Source of the DNA: Merdimmobilis hominis
GTDB taxonomy: Bacteria; Bacillota; Clostridia; Oscillospirales; Ruminococcaceae
DNA length: 64,000 nucleotides
Direction: 5' to 3' (one strand)
Assembly: GCF_021109255.1 (NCBI RefSeq)
Contig: NZ_JAJODG010000002.1
The notes beneath the pieces were generated by a model, which ran no database searches, was not told where the DNA came from, and worked only from the letters and a program-made list of their open reading frames with translations. The translations under genes and the position numbers were made by a program. Positions 49,407-58,176 of the stretch are shown here, in pieces (the first letter of the stretch is position 1; every line of letters begins with the position of its first letter).

Positions 49407-49760
49407 ATCCAATCCCATCGGTTTGACCAGCGGCATGGCTGGCTGTTTTTTGCAGCGGGTGCCCTGCTCATCCTCCTGCCAGGGGACTATAACTGCACCA
49501 TCCGCCGCTTGACCGGTGTGCCCTGTCCGGGCTGTGGGATGACCCGGGCGGCCCTGTGCCTCTTGCGGCTGGACTTTGCCGGAGCATGGCGGCTGCAGCC
49601 CATGATTTACCTGTTGATCTTTTATATAGTGCTCCTTTCCCTGCGATCTATTGCAGGCCGCCCCATGAGAAATTGGCTGATTTTCTGCGGGGTGAGCTAC
49701 TGCCTACTGGCTTTTTTCTTGTGGGGGTTCCGCTTTTTTGCGGGGACGCTGCCCTATTGA
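49407..49760 (+). CDS. DUF2752 membrane protein with apparent ATC start
   Basis: The DUF2752 family is defined by a CPGCGMTRA motif after a membrane helix, and GVPCPGCGMTRAALCLLRLD is present. A frame starting at TTG 49509 would lose the first helix (GWLFFAAGALLILLPG). The frame is open upstream to a stop at 49383, but contains no ATG, GTG or TTG before the helix. ATC 49407 follows GAAAGGGGGG at six bases and lies just after a promoter, so it is the best candidate. The protein would have 117 residues and three helices. A sequencing difference is possible. The function is unknown. Confidence 0.65.
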   Translation: MQSHRFDQRHGWLFFAAGALLILLPGDYNCTIRRLTGVPCPGCGMTRAALCLLRLDFAGAWRLQPMIYLLIFYIVLLSLRSIAGRPMRNWLIFCGVSYCLLAFFLWGFRFFAGTLPY

Positions 49761-49838
49761 TGGGATACCGCTGGATTTATTTGTCAAAACCAGGTATACT
49801 GAATACAACGATCGAGTGAAAAATGGGGGAATACAACA

Positions 49839-50609
49839 ATGGCTATTTTTCGAGGGGAGATCCGCTCCCGCACCATGGAGATGGACACTGGTTTGGCGGT
49901 GATCCTGCCCTATGACAGCTTCCAGGAGATGCCGCCCGCCAAAACCCTGTACCTGCTCCACGGGTTGAAACAAAGCGCCGGCGCCTGGCTGAATATGAGT
50001 TCCATTGGCCGGTATGCCAAGGAGCATAACCTGGCGGTGGTGATGCCGGAGGTACAGCGCAGCTTTTACACCGATATGGAGATGGGCCTTGCCTATTTCA
50101 CCTATGTGTCGGAAGAACTCCCAAAGCTCTGCCAAAAGCTCTTCCGCCTGAGCCCCAAAAGGGAGGACACCTTTGTGGCCGGCCTCTCTATGGGCGGCTA
50201 TGGGGCGGCAAAATGCGCCCTGGCCCGGCCGGACGTCTTTTCCGCTTTTGGCTCCTTTTCCGGGGCGCTGGACATCGCCATGCTGAAGGAGGGGGCCAAA
50301 TATGCCCCCCAGATGCTGCCGGAGATGCAGGCCGTCTTCGGGATGGATCTGGTGCTGAAAGAACAGGACGACCTGTTTGCCCTGGCACAGAAGGCCGCGG
50401 CCCTGCCCAAAGAGCTGCGCCCCCGGGCTTACATCACCTGCGGCAGCGACGACCATGGGGACTATATCATCGAACAGAACCGGAAGTTCCGGGATCACCT
50501 GTCCGCCCTGCCGCTGGAACTGCGGTATGAGGAGTTCCCCGGGGGCCACGAATGGCCGCTGTGGGACAAGTCGGTGGAGCGGGCCATCCCCTTCTTCCTG
50601 GGGGAGTAG
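49839..50609 (+). CDS. Alpha/beta hydrolase, esterase D/tributyrin esterase type
   Basis: This 256-residue alpha/beta hydrolase has the nucleophile elbow GLSMGGYGA (Ser near 117), the oxyanion stretch LYLLHGLKQSAGAW, and a C-terminal His in FPGGHEWPLWDKSV. It resembles acetyl- and tributyrin-type esterases in Bacillota; the substrate is unknown. No signal peptide is seen. The start has a GGGGGAA-type site. It is probably followed in one transcript by rarA (55 bases). Confidence 0.88.
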   Translation: MAIFRGEIRSRTMEMDTGLAVILPYDSFQEMPPAKTLYLLHGLKQSAGAWLNMSSIGRYAKEHNLAVVMPEVQRSFYTDMEMGLAYFTYVSEELPKLCQKLFRLSPKREDTFVAGLSMGGYGAAKCALARPDVFSAFGSFSGALDIAMLKEGAKYAPQMLPEMQAVFGMDLVLKEQDDLFALAQKAAALPKELRPRAYITCGSDDHGDYIIEQNRKFRDHLSALPLELRYEEFPGGHEWPLWDKSVERAIPFFLGE

Positions 50610-50663
50610 GGGACATTGATGGAATACCAAAGACCTGAATTTTCTAGGAAAGGGGGAGGGCCT

Positions 50664-51935
50664 ATGGAATCCCCATTGGCAGACCGCCTGCGCCCCACCA
50701 CCTTGGATGAAGTGGTTGGCCAAAGGCACCTGCTGGCGCCCGGCCGGGTGCTGCGCAACATCGTGGACAGTGGCAACCTGCCCAATATGATCTTTTATGG
50801 CCCTTCGGGAGTGGGCAAGACCACCGTCGCCCGAATCATCGCCGAAAAAGCGGGCAAGCGCCTGCACAAGCTCAACGGGACCACCGCTTCCACCGCGGAC
50901 ATCAAAGGGGTGGTGGAGGAATTGGACACCTTCGCCGGCCGCAACGGGGTGGTGCTCTACCTGGACGAGATCCAGTACCTCAACAAAAAACAGCAGCAGA
51001 CCCTTCTCGAGTTCATCGAAAACGGGTCGATCACCCTCATTGCCTCCACCACTGAGAACCCTTATTTCTATGTGTACAACGCCATCCTGAGCCGCTCCAC
51101 CGTCTTTGAATTCCAGCCGGTGGAGCCCCAAGAGGTGGAAAAAGCGGTGGGCCGGGCTTTCCGCCTGGCGGGGGAGATCTACGGCGCCGGCATCCGGCGG
51201 GAAGAAGGGGTGGAGAAACACATCGCCTTGGCCTGCGGCGGGGATGTGCGCAAGGCCATCAACGCGGTGGAAATCCTCTCCCTCTCCGCCTTGCGGGGGA
51301 AGGAGGAGCCGGTAGTCACTTTAGAGGAGGCCCAGGAGGTATCCCAGCGGTCCTCCATGCGGTACGACCGGGATGGGGATGTCCACTATAATATCCTATC
51401 GGCGTTCCAGAAATCCATCCGCGGGTCGGATGAAAACGCCGCCCTCCATTACCTGGCCCGTCTGCTGACCGCCGGGGATCTTTTGTCCCCCTGCCGCCGG
51501 CTTTTGGTCACTGCCGCTGAGGACATCGGCTTGGCCTATCCCCAGGCCATCCCCATTGTGAAGGCTTGTGTGGACAGCGCCCTCCAGCTGGGCCTTCCGG
51601 AGGCCCGCATCCCCTTGGCGGACGCGGTGATCCTTTTGTGCACCGCGCCCAAGTCCAACTCGGGCATCTTGGCCATTGACGCCGCCCTAAAGGATGTGAA
51701 AGACGGCAAATACGGCGATGTGCCCGATTCCCTGAAGGATGGCCACTACGGCGGGGCCAAAAAGATGGGGCACGCCATCGGCTACCAGTATGCCCATGAC
51801 TTCCCGGGCCACTATGTGGTGCAGCAGTACCTGCCCGATGCCATCAAGGATCGGGAGTACTACCGGTTTGGAGACAATAAAACCGAACAGGCGGCCCTTG
51901 CTTACCGCCAAAAAATCCGGTCGATGGACCGGTAG
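50664..51935 (+). CDS. rarA: Replication-associated recombination protein RarA (MgsA)
   Basis: RarA is an AAA+ ATPase acting at stalled replication forks. The 423 residues begin PLADRLRPTTLDEVVGQRHLL. The P-loop is FYGPSGVGKTTVARIIA, Walker B is VLYLDEIQYLN, sensor 1 is TLIASTTENPYF, and the C-terminal part contains DENAALHYLARLL and the PEARIPLADAVILL stretch typical of the family. The start at 50664 follows GGGGGAGGG; ATG 50616 is in frame but has no site. Confidence 0.95.
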   Translation: MESPLADRLRPTTLDEVVGQRHLLAPGRVLRNIVDSGNLPNMIFYGPSGVGKTTVARIIAEKAGKRLHKLNGTTASTADIKGVVEELDTFAGRNGVVLYLDEIQYLNKKQQQTLLEFIENGSITLIASTTENPYFYVYNAILSRSTVFEFQPVEPQEVEKAVGRAFRLAGEIYGAGIRREEGVEKHIALACGGDVRKAINAVEILSLSALRGKEEPVVTLEEAQEVSQRSSMRYDRDGDVHYNILSAFQKSIRGSDENAALHYLARLLTAGDLLSPCRRLLVTAAEDIGLAYPQAIPIVKACVDSALQLGLPEARIPLADAVILLCTAPKSNSGILAIDAALKDVKDGKYGDVPDSLKDGHYGGAKKMGHAIGYQYAHDFPGHYVVQQYLPDAIKDREYYRFGDNKTEQAALAYRQKIRSMDR

Positions 51936-51946
51936 AGGAGGAGCCT

Positions 51947-52420
51947 ATGCAGCACAAGATGAGAGAAAACCCCCTCGCCCCCGAAGGGGTGAACCGGCTG
52001 TTGGAGAGGGCTATGGTAGGGCGGGTCTCCACCAACGGATCGGACGGCTACCCTTATACGGTGGTGGTTCACTTTGTGTACCGGGAAGGGGCTGTCTACT
52101 TCCACGGCCTGCCAAAGGGGGAGAAGCTCTGCAACATCGCCCGGGACCCCAAGGTCTGCTTTGAAGTGGATGAACTGCTGGGCATCCGCAAGGAGGGGGT
52201 CACTGTCCCCTGCAAAGTGGGCTCCGGCTATGAGAGCGCCGTGTTGCGGGGGAGGGCTTCCCTGGTTGACGACCCGGGGGAAAAGGAGGACATCCTGCGG
52301 GCCATCACAGCCAAATACGCCCCGGAGCTTGGGGAGGCACCCATCCTTCCCCAGGCAGCAGCGGGCACTGCTGTGGTGAAAATCCAGGTGGAATCCTGCA
52401 CCGGGAAATACCATAAATAA
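51947..52420 (+). CDS. Pyridoxamine 5'-phosphate oxidase-like flavin protein (NimA-type)
   Basis: This 157-residue protein has the split-barrel flavin fold of the pyridoxamine phosphate oxidase-like family: ERAMVGRVSTNGSDGYPYTVVVHFVY near the start and GAVYFHGLPKGEKLCNIARDPKVCFEVDE in the middle. Members include nitroimidazole-reducing NimA proteins, so a reductase role is possible, but the exact substrate cannot be told. The start has GAGGAG upstream; it lies 11 bases after rarA. Confidence 0.85.
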   Translation: MQHKMRENPLAPEGVNRLLERAMVGRVSTNGSDGYPYTVVVHFVYREGAVYFHGLPKGEKLCNIARDPKVCFEVDELLGIRKEGVTVPCKVGSGYESAVLRGRASLVDDPGEKEDILRAITAKYAPELGEAPILPQAAAGTAVVKIQVESCTGKYHK

Positions 52421-52421
52421 G

Positions 52422-52458
52422 AAAAAACGCCTTTGCAACTGGTTGCAAAGGCGTTTTT
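52422..52458. terminator. Bidirectional terminator
   Basis: AAAAACGCCTTTGCAA/TTGCAAAGGCGTTTTT forms a perfect stem between the convergent genes. Confidence 0.95.
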
Positions 52459-52466
52459 GATGGGAT

Positions 52467-53306
52467 CTAGCGGTACATCCCCATGGAGATAAAGTCGCTG
52501 GGGGCAGTTTCAAATCCCAGGGAGGCCAGCTTTTCCTCCAGCACTTGGTTGTCATAGGGGAACATCACCGTCAGCTGGGGAATGCCCCGTTCCCTGGCGA
52601 TGGTTTTAGCAGCGGCGATGCAGCGGTCCACATCCCCCTCCACCAGCGCCACATGGAGGGCCTTTTTGTGTTGAAAGCGGGTGCCTGCCACCAGGATGGA
52701 GCCGGAAGCTTCCTCCCGGTAGACCTTGCCCTCATAGGCGAGGCCCCGGTATAAGGGCTCATTCATGGCGTAGAAAGTCCGGTTGAAGCAGAGGAACCCT
52801 CTCCAGGCGTCTGCCAAAGGGGCCAGCAGCCGGCAGGCGGTATCCTGGCCCACCCGGTGGAACCTGGTCTCCAAAATCGGGGAGTCGTCCAGCCGAAGGG
52901 TCATCTCCCGGCAGGTGCAGTGGATGGTGAAACCATGCCGCCGGGCAAGGCCGGCGCTCACTGCGTTTTTTACCCCGGTGTACATCCGAAGAGCGGGGGC
53001 GTTCAGTTCCGCTGCTTCCTCCAAGTACCGGCGATAGATGGCTTTGCCCACCCCGTTGCCCTGGTAGGAGGGATCGACCCGCAGGGTCTCCAGCCAGGCG
53101 GAGCCATCGTACAGAAGGGTCAGTTTGCCGATGCCTACAATTTTGCCGTCCACCTCTGCAACGGTCAGGTCGCCCACGGTGCCATTGAAGTAGAGGTCGG
53201 CCACGTCGGCCAGGTAGTGGTTTGCCTTCATGGCGGCGTGCTCCACTTCCAAGCAGGCGGGGAGGTCTGCCCAGGTGGCGGGCCGGGTCACAATGCTGTC
53301 ATACAT
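52467..53306 (-). CDS. Two-part GNAT acetyltransferase-like protein
   Basis: This 279-residue protein has an N-terminal GNAT domain (about 1-140) with the acetyl-CoA motif LRVDPSYQGNGVGKAIYRRYLEE, and a second C-terminal half with VALVEGDVDRCIAAAKTIARERG, probably a degenerate GNAT-like or partner domain. The substrate is unknown. The start is uncertain between ATG 53306 and TTG 53315; an AAAGGAG lies upstream of both, three bases from TTG and twelve from ATG. It is single. Confidence 0.8.
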   Translation of the reverse strand: MYDSIVTRPATWADLPACLEVEHAAMKANHYLADVADLYFNGTVGDLTVAEVDGKIVGIGKLTLLYDGSAWLETLRVDPSYQGNGVGKAIYRRYLEEAAELNAPALRMYTGVKNAVSAGLARRHGFTIHCTCREMTLRLDDSPILETRFHRVGQDTACRLLAPLADAWRGFLCFNRTFYAMNEPLYRGLAYEGKVYREEASGSILVAGTRFQHKKALHVALVEGDVDRCIAAAKTIARERGIPQLTVMFPYDNQVLEEKLASLGFETAPSDFISMGMYR

Positions 53307-53533
53307 GAGGTTCAAACGCTCCTTTTCCCGCGCTGTATTATTTTAGGATAAACTGCCACGCCCCAACTGCGCGGAAGAAGGAGCGGTTTGGGGAGCCCTG
53401 TTTGCCGCGGAACCAGGGCGGCAAGAATCCGAATGCCGGAGAAACTGCGCAAAACACGCAGAAAAATCCCCCCTGTAAGCTGCTTAACTAAACCGTAGCA
53501 CAAACAGGAGGGACTTGTCAATTGGAAAAAGGA

Positions 53534-54460
53534 TTAGTCGAACCGGCTTTCCAACAGCCGTTCTGAGGAATCGGGGGAATACTGCCACCGGCTGATGTGG
53601 CCGCCTTCGATGAAATACCGCGGGGGCTGGATGCGGTAGGCGGCGTCAAAGGAATCCACAATGATGAGTTTGACCTTCATCTTTTCGGGGATCAGGCTTT
53701 TTATGTAGACACTGGCGTGCTGGCCGGGAAAGACGTTCTCCTTGGGTTCGGCAAGGCCCGCCAAGTTGGGGGAGAGTTCCACAAAGATGCCATAACTCTC
53801 CACCGAGCGGACGATGCCAGCCACCGTCTCCCCAGCACAGAAGAGGGCGGCGTTCTCCTCCCAGGTGCCCAGCAGCTCTTTATGGGAGAGGGAGATCCTC
53901 CCCCCGGGCTCCACCTGGCGCACCACCGCCCGGATGTCCTGCCCCACATGGAACCGGTCCCGGGGATGGGAGATGCGGGAGACCGAAATGGCGTCGATGG
54001 GGATGAGGGAGCTGATGCCGCATCCCACGTCTACAAAACAGCCGAAAGGCTCCAGGTGGGTGACCCGTGCGTCGATGATGTCCCCAGGGCGCAGCTGGGT
54101 CAGATACTCCTCCATACAGGCTTTTTGCACCAGGCGGCGGGAGAGGATGGGCCGCGGCGCACCGTCCCCCTGCCGGTCGATGGCGATAACCTGGAAGGCC
54201 ACCGGCTTGTTCACCCGGGAGATGATGGCGATGTCCCGAGTGGAGCCGTCCTCAATGCCCAGGGCGCCCTCCTCCCGGGGGATGATGCCCCGGGTACAGC
54301 CCAGATCCACATATAAATTGTGGGCGGAATCGCAGACCACAGCCCGGCCCTCCAGGCAGCGGCCTTCCCGCATGGCTTCTTCCAGGGCGGATATGCTTTT
54401 TAGATAGGCGCAGTTTTCCGGCGTGTCGATCAAAAGACCCTCCGGCCGATAGGTTGTCAT
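53534..54460 (-). CDS. S1-domain RNA-binding protein
   Basis: This 308-residue protein contains about three S1 RNA-binding domains: CLEGRAVVCDSAHNLYVDLG (about 30-60), LRPGDIIDARVTHLEPFGCFVDVG (about 120-145), and CAGETVAGIVRSVESYGIFVEL (about 205-230). The domain count resembles the short ribosomal protein S1-like and IspH-associated S1 proteins of Clostridia. It probably binds mRNA or the ribosome. The start at 54460 (MTTYRPEGL) has GGAGG upstream; a longer frame to 54538 lacks one. Confidence 0.87.
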   Translation of the reverse strand: MTTYRPEGLLIDTPENCAYLKSISALEEAMREGRCLEGRAVVCDSAHNLYVDLGCTRGIIPREEGALGIEDGSTRDIAIISRVNKPVAFQVIAIDRQGDGAPRPILSRRLVQKACMEEYLTQLRPGDIIDARVTHLEPFGCFVDVGCGISSLIPIDAISVSRISHPRDRFHVGQDIRAVVRQVEPGGRISLSHKELLGTWEENAALFCAGETVAGIVRSVESYGIFVELSPNLAGLAEPKENVFPGQHASVYIKSLIPEKMKVKLIIVDSFDAAYRIQPPRYFIEGGHISRWQYSPDSSERLLESRFD

Positions 54461-54828
54461 TTCAAATACCTCCTCTTTTGGGATACCATCCTCGGCCGGT
54501 GTTCGGCCTTTTTTGGAACCGTTACCATGTATATTCACCGGGGGGATGGCTCATGCATTTTTCTTTTTGGGGTTTTGTTCCTCAAGATTTCATTTTGCAA
54601 GTGGTCTAGCAGGGCGCCTGGCACCCATGCATCCCGCGCTCCCTTTTTTTGTGTGAAAAAGGGGAGGGAGAAAGCGCATTTAAGAGGGGCCGAACTATTC
54701 GCGGTGCAGTTGAAGTCAGTGCGGTCAGCGTCAGCTGACTATGCCCCCTCAAAACTCCCACTGCTCCTGGGTGGGGCTATTTTCCCCAACTGTTTTTCAG
54801 ATTAAGCTGCCCTATGTAGAGGGGGATT

Positions 54829-54883
54829 TTTAAGGGGGAATAGGCTTGCACCGTGTCGCGAGGGTTGCCTATTCCCCCTTAAA
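54829..54883. repeat. Perfect 17-base inverted repeat
   Basis: TTTAAGGGGGAATAGGC (54829-54845) and GCCTATTCCCCCTTAAA (54867-54883) are exact reverse complements around a 21-base loop. Confidence 0.85.
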
Positions 54884-54895
54884 TGTGCTTTTCGT

Positions 54896-54922
54896 CAAGG
54901 GTTTTTCACATAAAAACCCTTG
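54896..54922. repeat. Perfect 11-base inverted repeat
   Basis: CAAGGGTTTTT (54896-54906) and AAAAACCCTTG (54912-54922) are exact reverse complements around a five-base loop, immediately after the larger inverted repeat. Confidence 0.8.
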
Positions 54923-54987
54923 CACGGGGGTGTGGGGGCGTGCAGCGCCCCATAAATCCAGTTCTAAGATGGAATCTTGAATAAGGG

Positions 54988-55027
54988 CCGGAGGTTCAAG
55001 GGGCCGGCACAAGGCCCCTCGTCCCTA
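54988..55027 (+). repeat. Dispersed 40-base repeat, copy 2
   Basis: It matches 25690-25730 with a few changes, including the shared core TTCAAGGGGCCGGCAC. Confidence 0.7.
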
Positions 55028-55072
55028 AAAGTACGGGGGCTGAAAGCCCCAAGGATAAAAACAAAAAAGCGA

Positions 55073-55102
55073 TTGCCAGGCTGGTGGGCCCTGTGGTAGA
55101 AT
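55073..55102 (+). promoter_or_regulatory. Promoter of the DUF951 gene
   Basis: TTGCCA and TAGAAT are spaced by 18 bases, about 30 bases before the start. Confidence 0.6.
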
Positions 55103-55131
55103 AAGGGATGAATACAAAGGAGCTGATGGGG

Positions 55132-55317
55132 ATGGATGTGCGCGTTGGGGATATTCTAGTGATGAAAAAACAGCACCCATGCGGTGAGAACACATTTTTG
55201 GTACTGCGCTCTGGCATGGATTTTCGCATCCGCTGCACCGGCTGCGGGAGAGAAGTTATGGTCCCCCGGGCCAAAGCGGAAAAGAACATCAAATCCATCA
55301 TCCGCAAGGACGGTTAG
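55132..55317 (+). CDS. DUF951 family small protein
   Basis: This 61-residue protein matches DUF951: [20 protein letters not shown], then [21 protein letters not shown]. The CxxC pair (CTGC) and the conserved HPCG Cys point to a small metal- or RNA-binding fold. The start at 55132 is nine bases after AAAGGAG; ATG 55126 and 55108 are in frame but poorly spaced. It lies 62 bases before prfA. The function is unknown in the family. Confidence 0.85.
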   Translation: MDVRVGDILVMKKQHPCGENTFLVLRSGMDFRIRCTGCGREVMVPRAKAEKNIKSIIRKDG

Positions 55318-55379
55318 CGCGCTGCGAGCCAGACCAGTGCTTTTTTGAAATAGAACCAGGACAACACAAGGAGAATTGT

Positions 55380-56459
55380 ATGTTTGAGAAATTAAAGTTG
55401 ACCGAAGAGCGTTACGAGGAGATTAACCAGCAGTTGGCCGACCCCAGTGTGGTCAGCGATAACGAACGGTTTAAATCCTTGATGAAGGAGCATAAAACCC
55501 TGACCCCCATTGTGGAAAAATACCGGGAGTACGCCAAATACCAGCAGGACTTTGAAGAAGCCAAGGAGATGCTGAATGACGGCGGCCTGGATAAGGACTT
55601 CAAAGAGATGGTGGAGGAGCAGTACAAATCCAGCCAGGAGTCTATTGAACGGTGCAGCGAAGAGCTGAAAATCCTCCTGCTGCCCAAGGACCCCAACGAC
55701 GACAAGAACGTCATTGTGGAGATCCGGGGCGGCGCCGGCGGCGATGAGGCCGCCCTGTTTGCCAACTCCCTGTATCGGATGTACTCCATGTACGCCGAAT
55801 CCAAGCGGTGGAAGACCGAGGTCCTTAACGCCAACCCCACCGAGTTGGGCGGCTTTAAGGAGATCAGCTTCTCCATCAGCGGCGAGGGGGCCTACTCCCG
55901 CCTGAAGTTTGAAAGCGGCGTCCACCGGGTCCAGCGGGTCCCTGAGACCGAGACCCAGGGCCGCGTCCACACCTCCACCGTCACGGTGGCGGTGCTCCCC
56001 GAAGTGGAGGATGTGGAGGTGGAGATCAACCCCGGCGACCTGCAGATCGATACCTACCGGGCCAGCGGCGCCGGCGGGCAGCACGTCAACAAGACCGAGT
56101 CCGCCATCCGCATCACCTACCTGCCCACCGGCCTGGTGGTGGAGTGCCAGGACGAGCGCAGCCAGTTCAAAAACAAGGACAAGGCCATGAAAATCCTGCG
56201 CTCCCGGCTGTATGAGGAAAAACTGCGGGAACAGAACGACAAAATCGCCTCGGAGCGCAAGCTTCAGGTGGGAACCGGCGACCGCTCCGAGCGGATCCGC
56301 ACCTACAACTACCCCCAGAGCCGGGTCACCGACCACCGCATCGGCTTGACTCTGTATAAGCTGGAGCAGGTGCTCAACGGCGACCTGGATGAATTGACCG
56401 ACGCCCTGATCACCTTTGACCAGGCGGAAAAACTGCAGGCACAGGGGGAGAATTACTAA
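55380..56459 (+). CDS. prfA: Peptide chain release factor 1
   Basis: RF1 releases the peptide at UAA and UAG. The 359 residues have the family length. The GGQ motif is at 232-234 within [18 protein letters not shown]. The codon-recognition region reads [16 protein letters not shown], where many RF1 proteins have SAAT before VAV; the change is conservative. The C-terminus [20 protein letters not shown] is typical. It starts a run of genes on the forward strand. prmC, its methylase, is not adjacent. Confidence 0.96.
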   Translation: MFEKLKLTEERYEEINQQLADPSVVSDNERFKSLMKEHKTLTPIVEKYREYAKYQQDFEEAKEMLNDGGLDKDFKEMVEEQYKSSQESIERCSEELKILLLPKDPNDDKNVIVEIRGGAGGDEAALFANSLYRMYSMYAESKRWKTEVLNANPTELGGFKEISFSISGEGAYSRLKFESGVHRVQRVPETETQGRVHTSTVTVAVLPEVEDVEVEINPGDLQIDTYRASGAGGQHVNKTESAIRITYLPTGLVVECQDERSQFKNKDKAMKILRSRLYEEKLREQNDKIASERKLQVGTGDRSERIRTYNYPQSRVTDHRIGLTLYKLEQVLNGDLDELTDALITFDQAEKLQAQGENY

Positions 56460-56504
56460 ATCCCCTTGCCGCTCCACCACAATTGTGACAGGAGATGTAC
56501 CACG

Positions 56505-57533
56505 GTGGACACCAAACTTTTTGTTGTACAGGATATCGAGAAAGACGCGCCCCTTCTTCAGGAGGCGGCGGATATTTTAAAGAGGGGAGGCCTGGTGGCC
56601 ATCCCCACCGAAACGGTTTACGGCCTGGCGGCAGATGCCCTCAACCCGGAGGCGGTGAAGAAGATTTTTGCCGCCAAAGGCCGCCCGGCGGACAACCCCC
56701 TCATCGTCCACATCGCGGAGTTTGAGGAGATCTACGGCCTGGCCTCCCAGGTGCCGGAATCGGCCAAGATTCTGGCCGAGCGGTTCTGGCCCGGCCCTCT
56801 CACCATGATCGTCCCCAAAGGGGAGAGCATCCCGGATATCACCTCGGCTGGGCTTCCCACCGTGGCCATCCGGATGCCATCCCACCCCATCGCCCGGGAG
56901 ATCATCCGGAGGTCCTGCCCCTTGGCAGCGCCGTCGGCCAATCTGTCTGGCAGCCCCAGCACTACCACCGCCCAGCATTGTATCCACGACCTGGGCGGCC
57001 GGGTGGATGCCATCGTGGACGGTGGGGAATGCCGGTTCGGGGTGGAATCCACCGTCATCACTTTGGCGGGGAAGAAGCCCCGGCTGCTGCGGCCCGGCGC
57101 CATCACCTTAGAAGAGCTGCGGGATGCCTTGGGGGAAGTGGAGATGGACAAAGCGGTCCTCTCCCAGATTGACCCGGGGGAACGGGTATCCTCCCCTGGC
57201 ATGAAGTACAAACACTATGCCCCCAAGGCCAAAGTGGTCATCGTGGATGGGGACAGCGAGAGCTTCCTTCGGTTTTTGAACGAGCAGACCGGCGAAGGGA
57301 TTTTTGGCTTGGTCTTCTCCGGCGAGGAGGAGAGGGCAAACAAGCCCTGCGTGGTTTACGGCGAGAACGATGAAGACGTCACCCAGGCCCACCGGCTGTT
57401 CGCCGCCCTGCGGGAACTGGACGAGCGGGGGGCAAAACTGGTCTATGCCCGCTGCCCCCACAAGGAAGGGGTGGGCCTGGCGGTTTACAACCGGCTGCTG
57501 CGGGCGGCGGCCTTTGAGGAGATCACACTATGA
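56505..57533 (+). CDS. Threonylcarbamoyl-AMP synthase (Sua5/YwlC type)
   Basis: This enzyme makes threonylcarbamoyl-AMP for the t6A37 modification of tRNA. The 342 residues include the N-terminal YrdC domain (GLVAIPTETVYGLAADALNP, AAKGRPADNPLIVHI, APSANLSGSPSTT) and the C-terminal Sua5 domain, which starts after the linker SPGMKYKHYAPKAKVVIV. This longer form is the YwlC/Sua5 kind rather than short TsaC. The start is GTG 56505 with AGGAG about ten bases upstream. The stop overlaps coaE by four bases. Confidence 0.92.
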   Translation: MDTKLFVVQDIEKDAPLLQEAADILKRGGLVAIPTETVYGLAADALNPEAVKKIFAAKGRPADNPLIVHIAEFEEIYGLASQVPESAKILAERFWPGPLTMIVPKGESIPDITSAGLPTVAIRMPSHPIAREIIRRSCPLAAPSANLSGSPSTTTAQHCIHDLGGRVDAIVDGGECRFGVESTVITLAGKKPRLLRPGAITLEELRDALGEVEMDKAVLSQIDPGERVSSPGMKYKHYAPKAKVVIVDGDSESFLRFLNEQTGEGIFGLVFSGEEERANKPCVVYGENDEDVTQAHRLFAALRELDERGAKLVYARCPHKEGVGLAVYNRLLRAAAFEEITL

Positions 57534-58162
57534 GCAAGACTACGGTATTGGGCTTAACCGGCCAGACCGGCGCGGGCAAAAGCACTGTCTCCGCCATTTT
57601 CTCCGAGCGGAAAATCCCTGTTGTGGACGCCGACCAGGTGGCCAGGGATGTGGTGGATAACGGCAAGCAGTGCCTGGCCGATCTGTGTTTGGCCTTCACC
57701 ATTGACATATTAAACGGGGACGGCACCTTGAACCGGCAGAAGTTTGCCGACCTTGTGTTTGGCGACAAAGCCAAGCTGAAAAAACTCAATTCGATTATTT
57801 TCCCCTACATTATCGAGGAGATTGGGGATACAATAAAACAATACCGCGAGGCCGGGGAGCCTTTGGTGGTACTGGATGCCCCCACCCTGTTCGAAAGCGG
57901 GGCGGACCGGTTCTGTGATCTGGTGGTCTCGGTGATCGCGCCGGAGAATGAGCGCCTCAACCGGATCATCGTCCGGGATAGGATCAGCGACACCCAGGCC
58001 AGAACGCGGATGAAAGCCCAGCACAACGATGCGTTTTACACCTCCCGCTCCAAGTATGTCATCGTCAACGACGGGGACTTGGACACTTTGCGGGAAAAGA
58101 CGCTGGATGTACTGGATCATGTCCGGGTGGATGGCATCGACCTCCACCCGGCCGAGGAATAA
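57530..58162 (+). CDS. coaE: Dephospho-CoA kinase
   Basis: CoaE phosphorylates dephospho-CoA in the last step of coenzyme A synthesis. The 210 residues have the P-loop GLTGQTGAGKSTVSAIF, the substrate region VDADQVARDVV and the VLDAPTLFESGADRFCD stretch typical of the family. It overlaps the Sua5 gene by four bases and is followed by the transglycosylase after 14 bases, so the three are one operon. Confidence 0.95.
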   Translation: MSKTTVLGLTGQTGAGKSTVSAIFSERKIPVVDADQVARDVVDNGKQCLADLCLAFTIDILNGDGTLNRQKFADLVFGDKAKLKKLNSIIFPYIIEEIGDTIKQYREAGEPLVVLDAPTLFESGADRFCDLVVSVIAPENERLNRIIVRDRISDTQARTRMKAQHNDAFYTSRSKYVIVNDGDLDTLREKTLDVLDHVRVDGIDLHPAEE

Positions 58163-58176
58163 CCGGAGGAATGCCC

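Larger units (their letters stand above)
54461..55131. other. Gene-free repeat-rich stretch
   Basis: No gene is accepted in this stretch of about 670 bases. It holds two perfect inverted repeats (54829-54883 and 54896-54922), a GC-rich GGGGGCGTGCAGCGCCCC tract (54932-54949), and copy 2 of the dispersed repeat (54988-55027). Such a mix suggests the remains of a small mobile element or a repeat hotspot. Confidence 0.5.

Noticed and set aside
54527..54805. A 92-codon forward frame in the repeat-rich region
   Set aside because: No ribosome binding site, unusual composition and no similarity in style to the other proteins.
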